From an uncultured Clostridia bacterium (lineage in GTDB: Bacteria; Bacillota; Clostridia; Christensenellales; CAG-917): a stretch of 47,242 bases of DNA. The stretch spans positions 1 to 47,242 of the forward strand of contig CASDRL010000042.1 of the NCBI GenBank assembly GCA_949283145.1, given 5' to 3'. Positions 17,723-24,743 of this stretch are shown here, one piece after another. Under the pieces are notes generated by a model. The model did not search any database. It had not been told where the DNA came from and saw only the letters and a program-made list of their open reading frames with translations. Position 1 is the stretch's first letter; every line of letters starts with the position of its first letter. A program made the translations under genes and the position numbers.

Positions 17723-18332
17723 CTTCGCTCACGAAATTGCCGATGAAAGTGCAGCGGTGTATGGGCGTCGGCCCGAGCTCTTTGAGCGCGGCAATGTGTT
17801 GCGCCGTGCCGTAACCGACATTGTTTGCGAACCCGTAGCCGGGATAGACCTCGTCCATCTTTTGCATGAACGCGTCCCTCTCCACCTTGGCGAGGATGGA
17901 AGCCGCCGCGATGGAATAACTCTGCGCGTCGCCGTGCACGATGCCGAAAGTGCGGACGGGGATGTCCAGCTTCAGCGCATCCACGATGACGACGTCGGGC
18001 TTGACGGCAAGGCTCATCACCGCCTCCGCCATGCACGCCTTGGTGGCGGCGAGAATGTTCATCTCGTCCACCTTTTGGTTGTCGTAAGAGACGACCGACC
18101 ACGCGATCGCGCGGCTCTTTATCTCCTCGGCAAGCCGCTCGCGCTTTTTCTTTGCGACCTTCTTGCTGTCGTTCACCCCTTCGATGAGCGCGTCGAGAGG
18201 CATGATGACGGCGGCGCAGGTGACGGGACCGGCGAGCGGTCCTCTGCCCACTTCATCCACCCCGCAGATGAGACGGCAGCCCTCCTTCATCAACTCTTCC
18301 TCATAGCGCATAAGTTCGCTTGCGTGCACCAT
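17715..18332 (-). CDS. rnhB: Ribonuclease HII
   Basis: 205-residue RNase HII that cuts RNA in RNA-DNA hybrids and removes single ribonucleotides. The four acidic catalytic residues are present: D26-E27 in GVDEVGRGPLAGPV, D118 in VIVDAL and D153 in ILAKVERD. Also seen are NDSKKVAKKKRE and the C-terminal YGTAQHIAALKELGPTPIHR, which fits the nucleic-acid channel. Full length. It starts 9 bp after the rbgA stop and overlaps yraN. Confidence 0.97.
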   Translation of the reverse strand: MVHASELMRYEEELMKEGCRLICGVDEVGRGPLAGPVTCAAVIMPLDALIEGVNDSKKVAKKKRERLAEEIKSRAIAWSVVSYDNQKVDEMNILAATKACMAEAVMSLAVKPDVVIVDALKLDIPVRTFGIVHGDAQSYSIAAASILAKVERDAFMQKMDEVYPGYGFANNVGYGTAQHIAALKELGPTPIHRCTFIGNFVSEDE

Positions 18333-18341
18333 AAAGCCCTT

Positions 18342-19208
18342 TTATCCTCTCTTTTTGAGCACTAAACCGCTTGTTTTGGGTTTTTCCAACATGATCTTGC
18401 CAAGTCTGCCCTTCCTGAAATCGTCCAGGATGCACTTCGCCGTACGGTCGTAGTCGGGCTCGCCGCCCCTCACCTTGAAACCGCGCGCGGCGGCGATCGC
18501 GTCAAAGAGAGCTATCGTGTCATCCGGAATCTCCGCGATGCCGTATCTCTCCGAAAGACTGTCGCCGTAAGCGCCCTTCACCTCGTCCAGGAATGCGTAG
18601 GCGAGCTCGCCCACATCCAGCACTTCGTCACGGATGCTGCCGATGTAGGCAAGATGTTTTGCCACGGTCTCGTCCTCGAACTTGCCCCAGAGAGTCCCCG
18701 GGGTGTCGAGCAGATCCACGCCGTCCACACTCATCCATTGTTTGCCACGGGTGACTCCGGGACGGTCTCCCGTCACCGCGCCCGCCCTTCTGCACATGGC
18801 GTTGATGACCGTGGATTTGCCGGAATTGGGCACACCCACCACCATCGCGCGCACGGAGACGTTCGCTCCCCTCTCACCGAAGCGGGCGAGTTTATCCGAC
18901 GCGATGCGTTTGAGCCCCGCTACGATGGCGGAGCAATCACCGGATGTCCCCACCGCTTTCACGAAAATCTTCCCGTCCTCGCGGAAACGTTCACACCAGA
19001 GGGCGAGATCGCTCTCCTCCACGAGGTCGCACTTGTTGAAAACATAGAGCACCCTCTTCCCCGCGATGAGTTTGTCGAAGAGAGGGTTGTTGGAGCTGAA
19101 CACCGCGCGGGAGTCGATGACGTATATGAGAGCGTCCACAAGACGGAGATTCTCCTCCATCATGCGGATGGCTTTTGTCATATGTCCCGGGAACCATTGG
19201 ATGTTCAT
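18342..19208 (-). CDS. rbgA: Ribosome biogenesis GTPase RbgA (YlqF)
   Basis: 288-residue circularly permuted GTPase needed for late 50S assembly. The G motifs appear in permuted order: NKCD (G4, 58-61), GVPNSGKST (G1, 125-133), a PGVTRGKQW switch (G2), DTPG (G3, 168-171). The family opening MNIQWFPGHMTKA fixes the start at 19206-19208, with GGAAAAGAA upstream. A longer reading to 19292 would run into the tandem repeat and is rejected. It heads rbgA-rnhB-yraN. It ends in a short basic tail. Confidence 0.96.
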   Translation of the reverse strand: MNIQWFPGHMTKAIRMMEENLRLVDALIYVIDSRAVFSSNNPLFDKLIAGKRVLYVFNKCDLVEESDLALWCERFREDGKIFVKAVGTSGDCSAIVAGLKRIASDKLARFGERGANVSVRAMVVGVPNSGKSTVINAMCRRAGAVTGDRPGVTRGKQWMSVDGVDLLDTPGTLWGKFEDETVAKHLAYIGSIRDEVLDVGELAYAFLDEVKGAYGDSLSERYGIAEIPDDTIALFDAIAAARGFKVRGGEPDYDRTAKCILDDFRKGRLGKIMLEKPKTSGLVLKKRG

Positions 19209-19216
19209 ATTTCTTT

Positions 19217-19691
19217 TCCGGCCAAACGAAAAATGTTGCTGCGCACCATTTTTGCCGGGCTCCGTTCCTTGTGCTCCGTGCGCAATGCGCACTCACCGCA
19301 CTGCGTCACAGCGGTTGCTTGTCCGCCGCGCATGTCGCCGTACAAACGGGATAATACCGCAGGGGACACCCCCTGCACCCCGTTTTTTTTGTTACTCCGG
19401 CCAAGCGAAAAATGTTGCTGCGCACCATTTTTGCCGGACTCCGTTCCTTGTGCTCCGTGCGCAGAGCGCACTCACCGCACTGCGTCACAGCGGTCGCTTG
19501 TCCGCCGCGCATGTCGCCGCACAAGCAGGATATACCGCAGGGGACAACCCCTGCACCCCGTTTTTGTGTCTCCGGCCAGACGAAAAATGTTGCTGCGCAA
19601 CATTTTTGCCGGACTCCGTTCCTTGTGCTCCGCATGCAAGCATGCTCACCGCACCGCGCCTAAGCGGTATTTTGCTCTCCGTCCGCTGTGC
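19217..19691. repeat. Tandem repeat of 179/175 bp, ~2.7 units, full of hairpins
   Basis: Units start at 19217, 19396 and 19571 with tccggcca(a/g)(a/g)cgaaaaatgt. Each carries: an A/T-rich stem AAAAATGTTG/CAACATTTTT (perfect in unit 3, one mismatch in 1 and 2); a small stem that is GTGCGC/GCGCAC in units 1-2 but GCATGC/GCATGC in unit 3, a compensatory change; a CCGC...GCGG stem; and GCAGGGG/CCCCTGC (units 1-2, loops ACAC and ACAA). It fills the whole trmD-rbgA gap from the last base of trmD to 8 bp before rbgA. The A/T stem could act as a terminator for trmD. Confidence 0.85.
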
Positions 19692-20363
19692 CTATTTGTC
19701 CAGCAGGTCGGGACGGCGTTCTCTTGTGATCTCCAGCGCCTTTTTCGCGCGCCAAGCGTCAACCTCTTGGTGGTTGCCCGACACCAGCACATCGGGGACG
19801 GAAAGCCCCCTGTACACCTGCGGACGGGTGTAGTGCGGATATTCGAGCAGCCCGGAGGAAAAGCTCTCCTCCACCGTGCTCTCCGCACTCCCAAGCACGC
19901 CGTCGATGTAGCGGGAGACCGCATTCATCACGACGAGCGCGGGCAGTTCTCCCGAGGTCAGGACGTAGTCTCCGATGGAGATCTCGCGGTCGATGCAGAG
20001 CGTGAGCGCCCTCTCATCCACCCCTTCATATCCGCCGCAGAGGAAGAGGATCTCTTCGCACGCGGCAAGTTCCTTCGCCGTCGCCTGTCTGAAAGGTTCG
20101 CCCTTGGGCGAAAGATAGACGCGCAGCGCCTTATGATCGGGGTCGGTCGCCTCCACCGCGCGCACGATGGGGTCGGGAGTCATCACCATCCCTGCGCCTC
20201 CGCCGTACGGATAGTCGTCCGTCTTGTGGTGCTTGTCGAGGGAAAAGTCGCGGATGTTGACCACGTTGACCTCGAACCTGCCCTCTTTTGCGGCGCGCCC
20301 CAGGATGCCGAGCCCGAGGATGTCGAAATATTCCGGGAATATGGTGAGGAAATGGAACTTCAT
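19692..20363 (-). CDS. trmD: tRNA (guanine37-N1)-methyltransferase TrmD
   Basis: 223-residue SPOUT methyltransferase that makes m1G37 to keep the reading frame. It opens MKFHFLTIFPEYFD and has DDYPYGGGAGMVM, LFLCGGYEGVDER and the knotted SAM site EISIGDYVLTSGELPALVV, plus the C-terminal GLSVPDVLVSGNH. Length is slightly short but complete. The ATG overlaps the rimM stop by 4 bp (ATGA). It is the last gene of the ffh-rpsP-khpA-rimM-trmD run and ends against the tandem repeat. Confidence 0.97.
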   Translation of the reverse strand: MKFHFLTIFPEYFDILGLGILGRAAKEGRFEVNVVNIRDFSLDKHHKTDDYPYGGGAGMVMTPDPIVRAVEATDPDHKALRVYLSPKGEPFRQATAKELAACEEILFLCGGYEGVDERALTLCIDREISIGDYVLTSGELPALVVMNAVSRYIDGVLGSAESTVEESFSSGLLEYPHYTRPQVYRGLSVPDVLVSGNHQEVDAWRAKKALEITRERRPDLLDK

Positions 20364-20866
20364 GAGTTGTAGACCGCAGTCCTCCCGAACATTCTTCCGT
20401 CGAGGCGGATGACGCCGTTCTCGGCGTCGATCTCCTTCACGGTCTCTTTGAGGGCGGGGAAGCTGACGCTCCCCTCCGCAAGGCGCACGACATAGACGTC
20501 CGCCGAGCCGTATTGCAGCACATCGACGAGCTCCCCTATCCTGTCCCCGTCCACGATGACGTCGGAGCCCAAGATGTCCGCGATGTAATATCTGCCGTCG
20601 GGGGGAGGCGGAAGCTCCTTGCGAGCCACTTTGACCTCCTTGCCGCGCAGCTTTTCCGCGTCTTCCGGTGTGTCGACGCCCTCGAGTTTGGCGTAGAGGA
20701 AAACGCCCTCCGAAGAGGCGTTCTCGAGGCGGTAATGAGTGCCGCCGACATTGAGCGTCCTGAGGTGCAGCAAACGCGAGGTGTTGTCCGAGTAGGTCTC
20801 GATCTTCACAACGCCTTTGATGCCCCTCGGGCGCAGCACTCTGCCGATAGTGAATTCCGCTTTCAT
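20360..20866 (-). CDS. rimM: Ribosome maturation factor RimM
   Basis: 168 residues with the two RimM domains: an N-terminal beta barrel (TIGRVLRPRGIKGVVKIETYSD) and a C-terminal PRC-barrel (YYIADILGSDVIVDGDRIGELVDVLQYGS in part, then DVYVV). It assists 16S 3'-domain folding and S19 binding. It overlaps khpA by 4 bp and trmD by 4 bp, so translation of the three is probably coupled. Confidence 0.95.
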   Translation of the reverse strand: MKAEFTIGRVLRPRGIKGVVKIETYSDNTSRLLHLRTLNVGGTHYRLENASSEGVFLYAKLEGVDTPEDAEKLRGKEVKVARKELPPPPDGRYYIADILGSDVIVDGDRIGELVDVLQYGSADVYVVRLAEGSVSFPALKETVKEIDAENGVIRLDGRMFGRTAVYNS

Positions 20867-21096
20867 TCGCGTTCTTCGATGACAACGTTATAGCGCGTCG
20901 AAGATTTGGCGGAAGCGGCTTTGACGAGGACGCGGATCGCACGCGCGATCTTGCCCTGCTTGCCGATGATCTTGCCGATGTCCTTCTTCGCGGCTATGAC
21001 GACAATGTCTGATTCCTCCCCGTTCTCGCGGAGCTCGACGGAATAGTCCCCCTCCGGAACGAGTTTGCCGATCAGATATTCGACGAGTTCCAGCAT
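20863..21096 (-). CDS. khpA: KH-domain RNA-binding protein KhpA
   Basis: 77-residue single KH domain with the RNA-binding GxxG loop in GKIIGKQGKIARAIR and the family opening MLELVEYLIGKLV. In Firmicutes KhpA pairs with KhpB (Jag) and binds many RNAs. It sits 9 bp after rpsP and overlaps rimM, its standard place. Confidence 0.95.
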   Translation of the reverse strand: MLELVEYLIGKLVPEGDYSVELRENGEESDIVVIAAKKDIGKIIGKQGKIARAIRVLVKAASAKSSTRYNVVIEERE

Positions 21097-21105
21097 AGCG
21101 CCACC

Positions 21106-21345
21106 TTACAGAATGCCGTGTTCCTTGAAAAGATTGCGAACGGTGTCGGTGGGCTGGGCGCCGTTGGCGAGCCACTTCTTGGCGAGATCCGCGTCGATCC
21201 TGACCACTTTGGGGTCGCTTGCGGGATCGTAGATGCCGATCTGCTCGATATACTGTCCGTCACGCGCTTTTCTGGAATCGGTTGCGACGATGCGATAGAA
21301 AGGTGCCTTCTTTGCGCCCATTCTGGTGAGTCTGAGTTTGACCAT
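21106..21345 (-). CDS. rpsP: 30S ribosomal protein S16
   Basis: 79-residue S16, opening [20 protein letters not shown] and keeping [18 protein letters not shown] and the C-terminal [14 protein letters not shown]. Full length. 82 bp separate it from ffh, with only a GCC-GAAA-GGC mini-hairpin before the GGAG ribosome site and no clear promoter, so it is probably read from the ylxM-ffh transcript. Confidence 0.97.
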   Translation of the reverse strand: MVKLRLTRMGAKKAPFYRIVATDSRKARDGQYIEQIGIYDPASDPKVVRIDADLAKKWLANGAQPTDTVRNLFKEHGIL

Positions 21346-21427
21346 TTGTGTTCTCCTTTCGCCTTTCGGCTTTATATGAATTTTGTTTGGATCGATAGTT
21401 TATCCTGCGTTTTTGTCGGATGAACTG

Positions 21428-22765
21428 TCAGAACAGACCTTTCATCCCTCTCATCCCGCGCAGTCCTTTCATCCCGCCTTTCTGCATCCGCGCCATCATT
21501 TCGCGCGTCAGCTCGAATTGTTTCAGAAGCTGGTTGACTTCCTGGATGGAAGTGCCGCTGCCCTGCGCGATACGCTTGCGGCGGCTGCCCTTGATGATGT
21601 CCGGATTGCGGCGCTCCTTTATGGTCATGGACTGGATGATGACCTTGGCGCGCATCAGCTTGTCCTCGTCGATGTCTTCGCTCTTGATCTTGCCCGCCAT
21701 GCCGGGGAGCATCTTCATCATGTCACCGATGCCGCCCATCTTTTTGACGCTCTCGAGCTGTTCGAGATAATCTTCGAGAGTGAACGAGCGGTCTTTCAGT
21801 TTCTTTTGCAGATTCTCCGCCTGCTCTTTCGAGAACGCCTGCTCCGCTTTTTCTATGAGTGTGAGCACATCGCCCATGCCGAGGATGCGGCTCGCCATAC
21901 GCTCGGGATGGAAGGGCTCGAGATCCTCGGGTTTCTCGCCCGTGCCGCTGAACTTGATGGGCTTGCCCGTCACCGCTTTGATGGAGAGCGCCGCGCCGCC
22001 CCTGGTGTCGCCGTCCAGCTTGGTCATGATGACGCCGGTGACGTCGAGGGTCTTGTTGAAGGTGTCCGCGACGGTGACCGCGTCCTGACCCGTCATGCTG
22101 TCCACGACAAGGAGTATCTCCGCGGGAGAGACCGCAGCCTTGACGTCCACGAGCTCCTTCATCAGAGCCTCGTCGATGTGCAGCCTGCCCGCGGTGTCGA
22201 TGATGACGGTGTCGAAGCCGTTTTTGAGTGCGTATTGGACGCCCTCTTTCGCGATCTTGACGGGGCTGATCTGCCCCATCTCGAACACCTCGGTGTTCAC
22301 CTTTTTGCCCACTATGCCGAGCTGCTGTATGGCTGCCGGACGATAGACGTCGGCGGCGACGAGCAGCACTTTTTTGCCTTGCTTTTTGAGGTAGAGCGCG
22401 AGCTTGCCGCACATGGTGGTCTTGCCTGCGCCCTGCAAGCCGCACATCATATAGACGGTGGGCGGACGGTCGGAAACGGCAAGTTTCTGATGCTTGCTGC
22501 CCATGAGAGCGACCAGCTCGTCGTTGACGATCTTGACGATCTGCTGCGCGGGGGTGAGAGATTTCAGGATATCCTCGCCCAGCGCCTTTTCGCTGACGGA
22601 CGCCACAAATCCCTTCACGACATTGAAGTTGACGTCAGCCTCGAGCAAAGCCACGCGGATCTCGCGCATCGCCTGCTTGATCTCGAGTTCCGTGAGTTTG
22701 CCCTTGTTGCGGAGCTTCGAGAAAATGTGGTTCATCCTGTCGGAAAGACTTTCAAAGACTGCCAT
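21428..22765 (-). CDS. ffh: Signal recognition particle protein Ffh
   Basis: 445-residue SRP54 GTPase that binds signal sequences and 4.5S/6S RNA at the ribosome and hands them to FtsY. Visible parts are the N domain (1-90), G1 GLQGAGKTT (109-117), the DTAGRLH and TKLDGDTRGG motifs, the insertion-box region, and the Met-rich M domain with the RNA-binding GSRRKRIAQGSG and the C-terminal repeats of GGMKGLRGMRGMKG. The start codon overlaps the ylxM stop by one base. Confidence 0.98.
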   Translation of the reverse strand: MAVFESLSDRMNHIFSKLRNKGKLTELEIKQAMREIRVALLEADVNFNVVKGFVASVSEKALGEDILKSLTPAQQIVKIVNDELVALMGSKHQKLAVSDRPPTVYMMCGLQGAGKTTMCGKLALYLKKQGKKVLLVAADVYRPAAIQQLGIVGKKVNTEVFEMGQISPVKIAKEGVQYALKNGFDTVIIDTAGRLHIDEALMKELVDVKAAVSPAEILLVVDSMTGQDAVTVADTFNKTLDVTGVIMTKLDGDTRGGAALSIKAVTGKPIKFSGTGEKPEDLEPFHPERMASRILGMGDVLTLIEKAEQAFSKEQAENLQKKLKDRSFTLEDYLEQLESVKKMGGIGDMMKMLPGMAGKIKSEDIDEDKLMRAKVIIQSMTIKERRNPDIIKGSRRKRIAQGSGTSIQEVNQLLKQFELTREMMARMQKGGMKGLRGMRGMKGLF

Positions 22766-23091
22766 TATTCCTCCAATACGCTTTCGGCGTCGGCGATGAG
22801 CGCGGCACAGTCCGCCGTCCTGCCATCCGCAAGCGCCTCTTTTGCCTCGCCGAGGAGACGGAGCACCTCTCTGCCCTTGCCCGCGAGCCCGAGTTTGCTC
22901 TCGAAATCGCGGAGCGCCTTTTCGCCGCGTTTGATGCCGTCCAGCACGGCTTGGCGGGAGACGGAATACATTTCGGCAAGCTCACCGAGAGAGATGTCCT
23001 CGTCATAGTGCAGACGCAGCCACTCGTTCTGCTTCTCGGTGATGAGGGCGCCATAGTAGGCGCGCAATGTGCCGATCTCGAATCTGTCCAT
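22765..23091 (-). CDS. ylxM: YlxM, SRP-associated HTH protein
   Basis: 108 residues of the UPF0122/YlxM family, a sigma-region-4-like helix-turn-helix (LITEKQNEWLRLHYDEDISL then GELAEMYSVSRQAVLDGIKR) with an acidic C-terminal helix. In streptococci YlxM binds Ffh and SRP RNA. Translation is coupled to ffh by a one-base overlap. The ribosome site GGCAGGG lies very close to ATG, so expression may be low. Confidence 0.92.
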   Translation of the reverse strand: MDRFEIGTLRAYYGALITEKQNEWLRLHYDEDISLGELAEMYSVSRQAVLDGIKRGEKALRDFESKLGLAGKGREVLRLLGEAKEALADGRTADCAALIADAESVLEE

Positions 23092-23141
23092 ACCCTGCCG
23101 TCAAGGTTTTGACCTTTGTAAAGGCGTTGACCTTGACATAT

Positions 23142-23183
23142 ATGATAAACGCAAAAAAAAGCGGTGTCAAGCGTCTGACACCG
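23142..23183 (-). promoter_or_regulatory. ylxM-ffh promoter with -35 inside an inverted repeat
   Basis: TTGACA (23170-23165), 17 bp, TATCAT (23147-23142). The -35 box is the right arm of CGGTGTCA-GACGC-TTGACACCG (23183-23162). On RNA from further upstream the same repeat plus its T8 run would be a terminator. Downstream, GTCAAGG...CCTTGAC (about 23139-23099) forms another repeat of the same words. Confidence 0.65.
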
Positions 23184-23227
23184 TTTCCAAGATAAATTAT
23201 ACACACATAATAAAAGAGCAAATCGTT

Positions 23228-23371
23228 CTCAAGCACGCTTCGAATAGGCTGCTCGTCTAACGGGTTATCTTGATTTCCCCCACCTTCCCTTCGGGCTTTC
23301 CTCCCCCGTGTGTTTGAGACGGGCTGCCGTCCTCTGACATTGAAGTGTTGTTGAGCCCCCTCCTGCGGGTT
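23228..23371. repeat. Dispersed repeat R2, copy a
   Basis: Two blocks recur around 38.5-38.7 kb in the opposite order. 23228-23312 matches 38612-38695 with about ten differences. 23326-23371 matches 38515-38560. No gene is convincing in either copy. Confidence 0.75.
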
Positions 23372-23597
23372 CCCCCAAAAACCATTCCCCCCTGCGGGGC
23401 CCCACGGTTTTAGGGGGCACCTTCGGCGCTCGGGCATGAGGGCGCCCGAGGACGGCGCCTCTACGGCGCCGCCATGTTATGCCGCTTGCAATGCGCCCGC
23501 TTTGCGATCAGATGGCGCATTGCCGGCGCACTCCCGTCCAGCCCTCGGCACTCACACGGTCGCCGCGGCGCTCAAGAGGGCTTCGCCCTGTGAGCGC
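23372..23597. other. Chain of nested hairpins between ftsY and ylxM
   Basis: Three strong inverted repeats follow one another: CCCCCAAAAACC/GGTTTTAGGGGG with an inner CCCC-TGC-GGGG (23372-23417); GCAATGCGCC/GGCGCATTGC (23488-23523); and GCGCTCA/TGAGCGC with an inner AGGGC-TTC-GCCCT (23568-23597). I find no gene here. Confidence 0.7.
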
Positions 23598-23605
23598 TTG
23601 GTGAG

Positions 23606-23660
23606 CGGCTCCACTCCGAATAAGTGAGCGTCGTGTCTAAGGACGTCACGCTCGGAATTT
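23606..23660 (-). repeat. Dispersed repeat R3, copy a
   Basis: Shares the flanks GGCTCCACTCCGAAT and (read backwards) ATTCCGAGCGTGACGTC with 46870-46925 on the opposite strand. The middle is less conserved. Both copies are self-complementary at their ends. Confidence 0.55.
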
Positions 23661-23727
23661 TCGTTATTCCGTCTTCGAATGAGAAATCGGCGTGCTCAAG
23701 CACGCTCGCCCAAACTTCCCATTCGCC

Positions 23728-23849
23728 TGACGGCGTCATTTGGATGCAGAACGCGAAAGCGCCCTTGTCGGGAGGCGGAGCGTACTAATGCGTACGTGAG
23801 CATCCACGACAAGGGCGCTGACAAAGTTATGCGCCAAATGACGCCGTCA
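23728..23849 (-). repeat. Nested-hairpin element (NHE), copy 1
   Basis: Outer arms TGACGGCGTCATTTGG (23728-23743) and its perfect complement (23834-23849); two 14-nt spacers; inner 13-bp arms AGCGCCCTTGTCG (23758-23770) and complement (23807-23819); a 36-nt apex with GGAGCGTAC...CGTACGTGAGC. The right edge touches the ftsY stop codon (23850-23852), so in the ftsY transcript the structure begins at the first base after the stop. No T-run follows, so it is not a standard terminator. I do not know this family. Confidence 0.85.
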
Positions 23850-24743
23850 CTATATCAGTGCGTCGACGAAGTCCTTGGCGTCAAAGGGGATCAGGTCGTC
23901 GAGTTTCTCGCCCACGCCGACATAGAGGACGGGGAGCTCGAGTTCAACGGAGATGGCGATGACCACGCCGCCTTTTGCGGTGCCGTCCAACTTGGTGAGC
24001 ACGATGCCGTCAAGATCGATCGCCTCGGAAAAGATCTGCGCCTGCTGGACGCCGTTCTGTCCCGTCGTCGCGTCAAGGACGAGATATTTGCGGAAATCCG
24101 CATCCGGAAGCTCGCGGTCCACGACGCGGCAGATCTTTTTGAGCTCTTCCATGAGGTTCTTTTTGTTGTGCAGCCTTCCCGCGGTGTCCACGAGGATGAC
24201 ATCGGTGCCCTTCGCTTTTGCGGAGGAGATGGCGTCAAAGACGACGGCGGCGGGATCGGCGCCTTCGTTGTGTCTGATGACGCGCACGCCCGCGCGCTCA
24301 CCCCACACTTCGAGCTGTTCGCTCGCGGCGGCGCGGAAGGTGTCCGCGGCGGCGATGACGACGCTCTTGCCCTGCTCGCGGAACATATGGGCGAGTTTGC
24401 CTATCGCGGTGGTCTTGCCCACTCCGTTGACCCCGGAAAGCAGGATGACGAGAGGATAGGAATAGGGCTCCACCTCATACTCGATGTTGTCCACGAGGAT
24501 CTCTTTCAGTATTCCTTTGGCATCCTCGGGCGCCTTGATCTTCTCGCGGAAAGCGCGGTCTCTGAGATCCTCCACGACGCTCTCCGCCGCGGTGATGCCC
24601 ACGTCGCCCGCGAGCAATGCCTCTTCCAACGAATCGTAGAACTCGTCGTCGAGTTCACGTGCCGAAAAAGCGTAAAAGAGTTTTTTTGCTATGGAGTCTT
24701 TGGTCTTTTTTATGCCTTGTGCGATCTTTTGAAAGAATCCCAT
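23850..24743 (-). CDS. ftsY: SRP receptor FtsY
   Basis: 297-residue SRP GTPase that docks Ffh-ribosome complexes at the membrane. It has the NG core: the N-domain helices, G1 GVNGVGKTT (about 103-111), AADTFRAAASEQL, DTAGRLHNKKNLM and TKLDGTAKGG, ending in VGEKLDDLIPFDAKDFVDALI. It lacks the long acidic A domain of E. coli, as is usual in Firmicutes; the N-terminal amphipathic helix GFFQKIAQGIKKTKDSI probably gives membrane contact. Its ATG directly abuts the smc stop. Confidence 0.98.
   Translation of the reverse strand: MGFFQKIAQGIKKTKDSIAKKLFYAFSARELDDEFYDSLEEALLAGDVGITAAESVVEDLRDRAFREKIKAPEDAKGILKEILVDNIEYEVEPYSYPLVILLSGVNGVGKTTAIGKLAHMFREQGKSVVIAAADTFRAAASEQLEVWGERAGVRVIRHNEGADPAAVVFDAISSAKAKGTDVILVDTAGRLHNKKNLMEELKKICRVVDRELPDADFRKYLVLDATTGQNGVQQAQIFSEAIDLDGIVLTKLDGTAKGGVVIAISVELELPVLYVGVGEKLDDLIPFDAKDFVDALI

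Noticed and set aside
19205..19833. Protein encoded by the tandem repeat
   Set aside because: Both strands stay open but unit lengths of 179 and 175 shift the frame, and translations are Cys/Arg/Ala-rich noise.
23228..23849. CRISPR-like array in the ftsY-ylxM gap
   Set aside because: Repeats are of different kinds, not evenly spaced, and no cas gene is present. The same holds for 38.3-39.3 kb and 19.2-19.7 kb.
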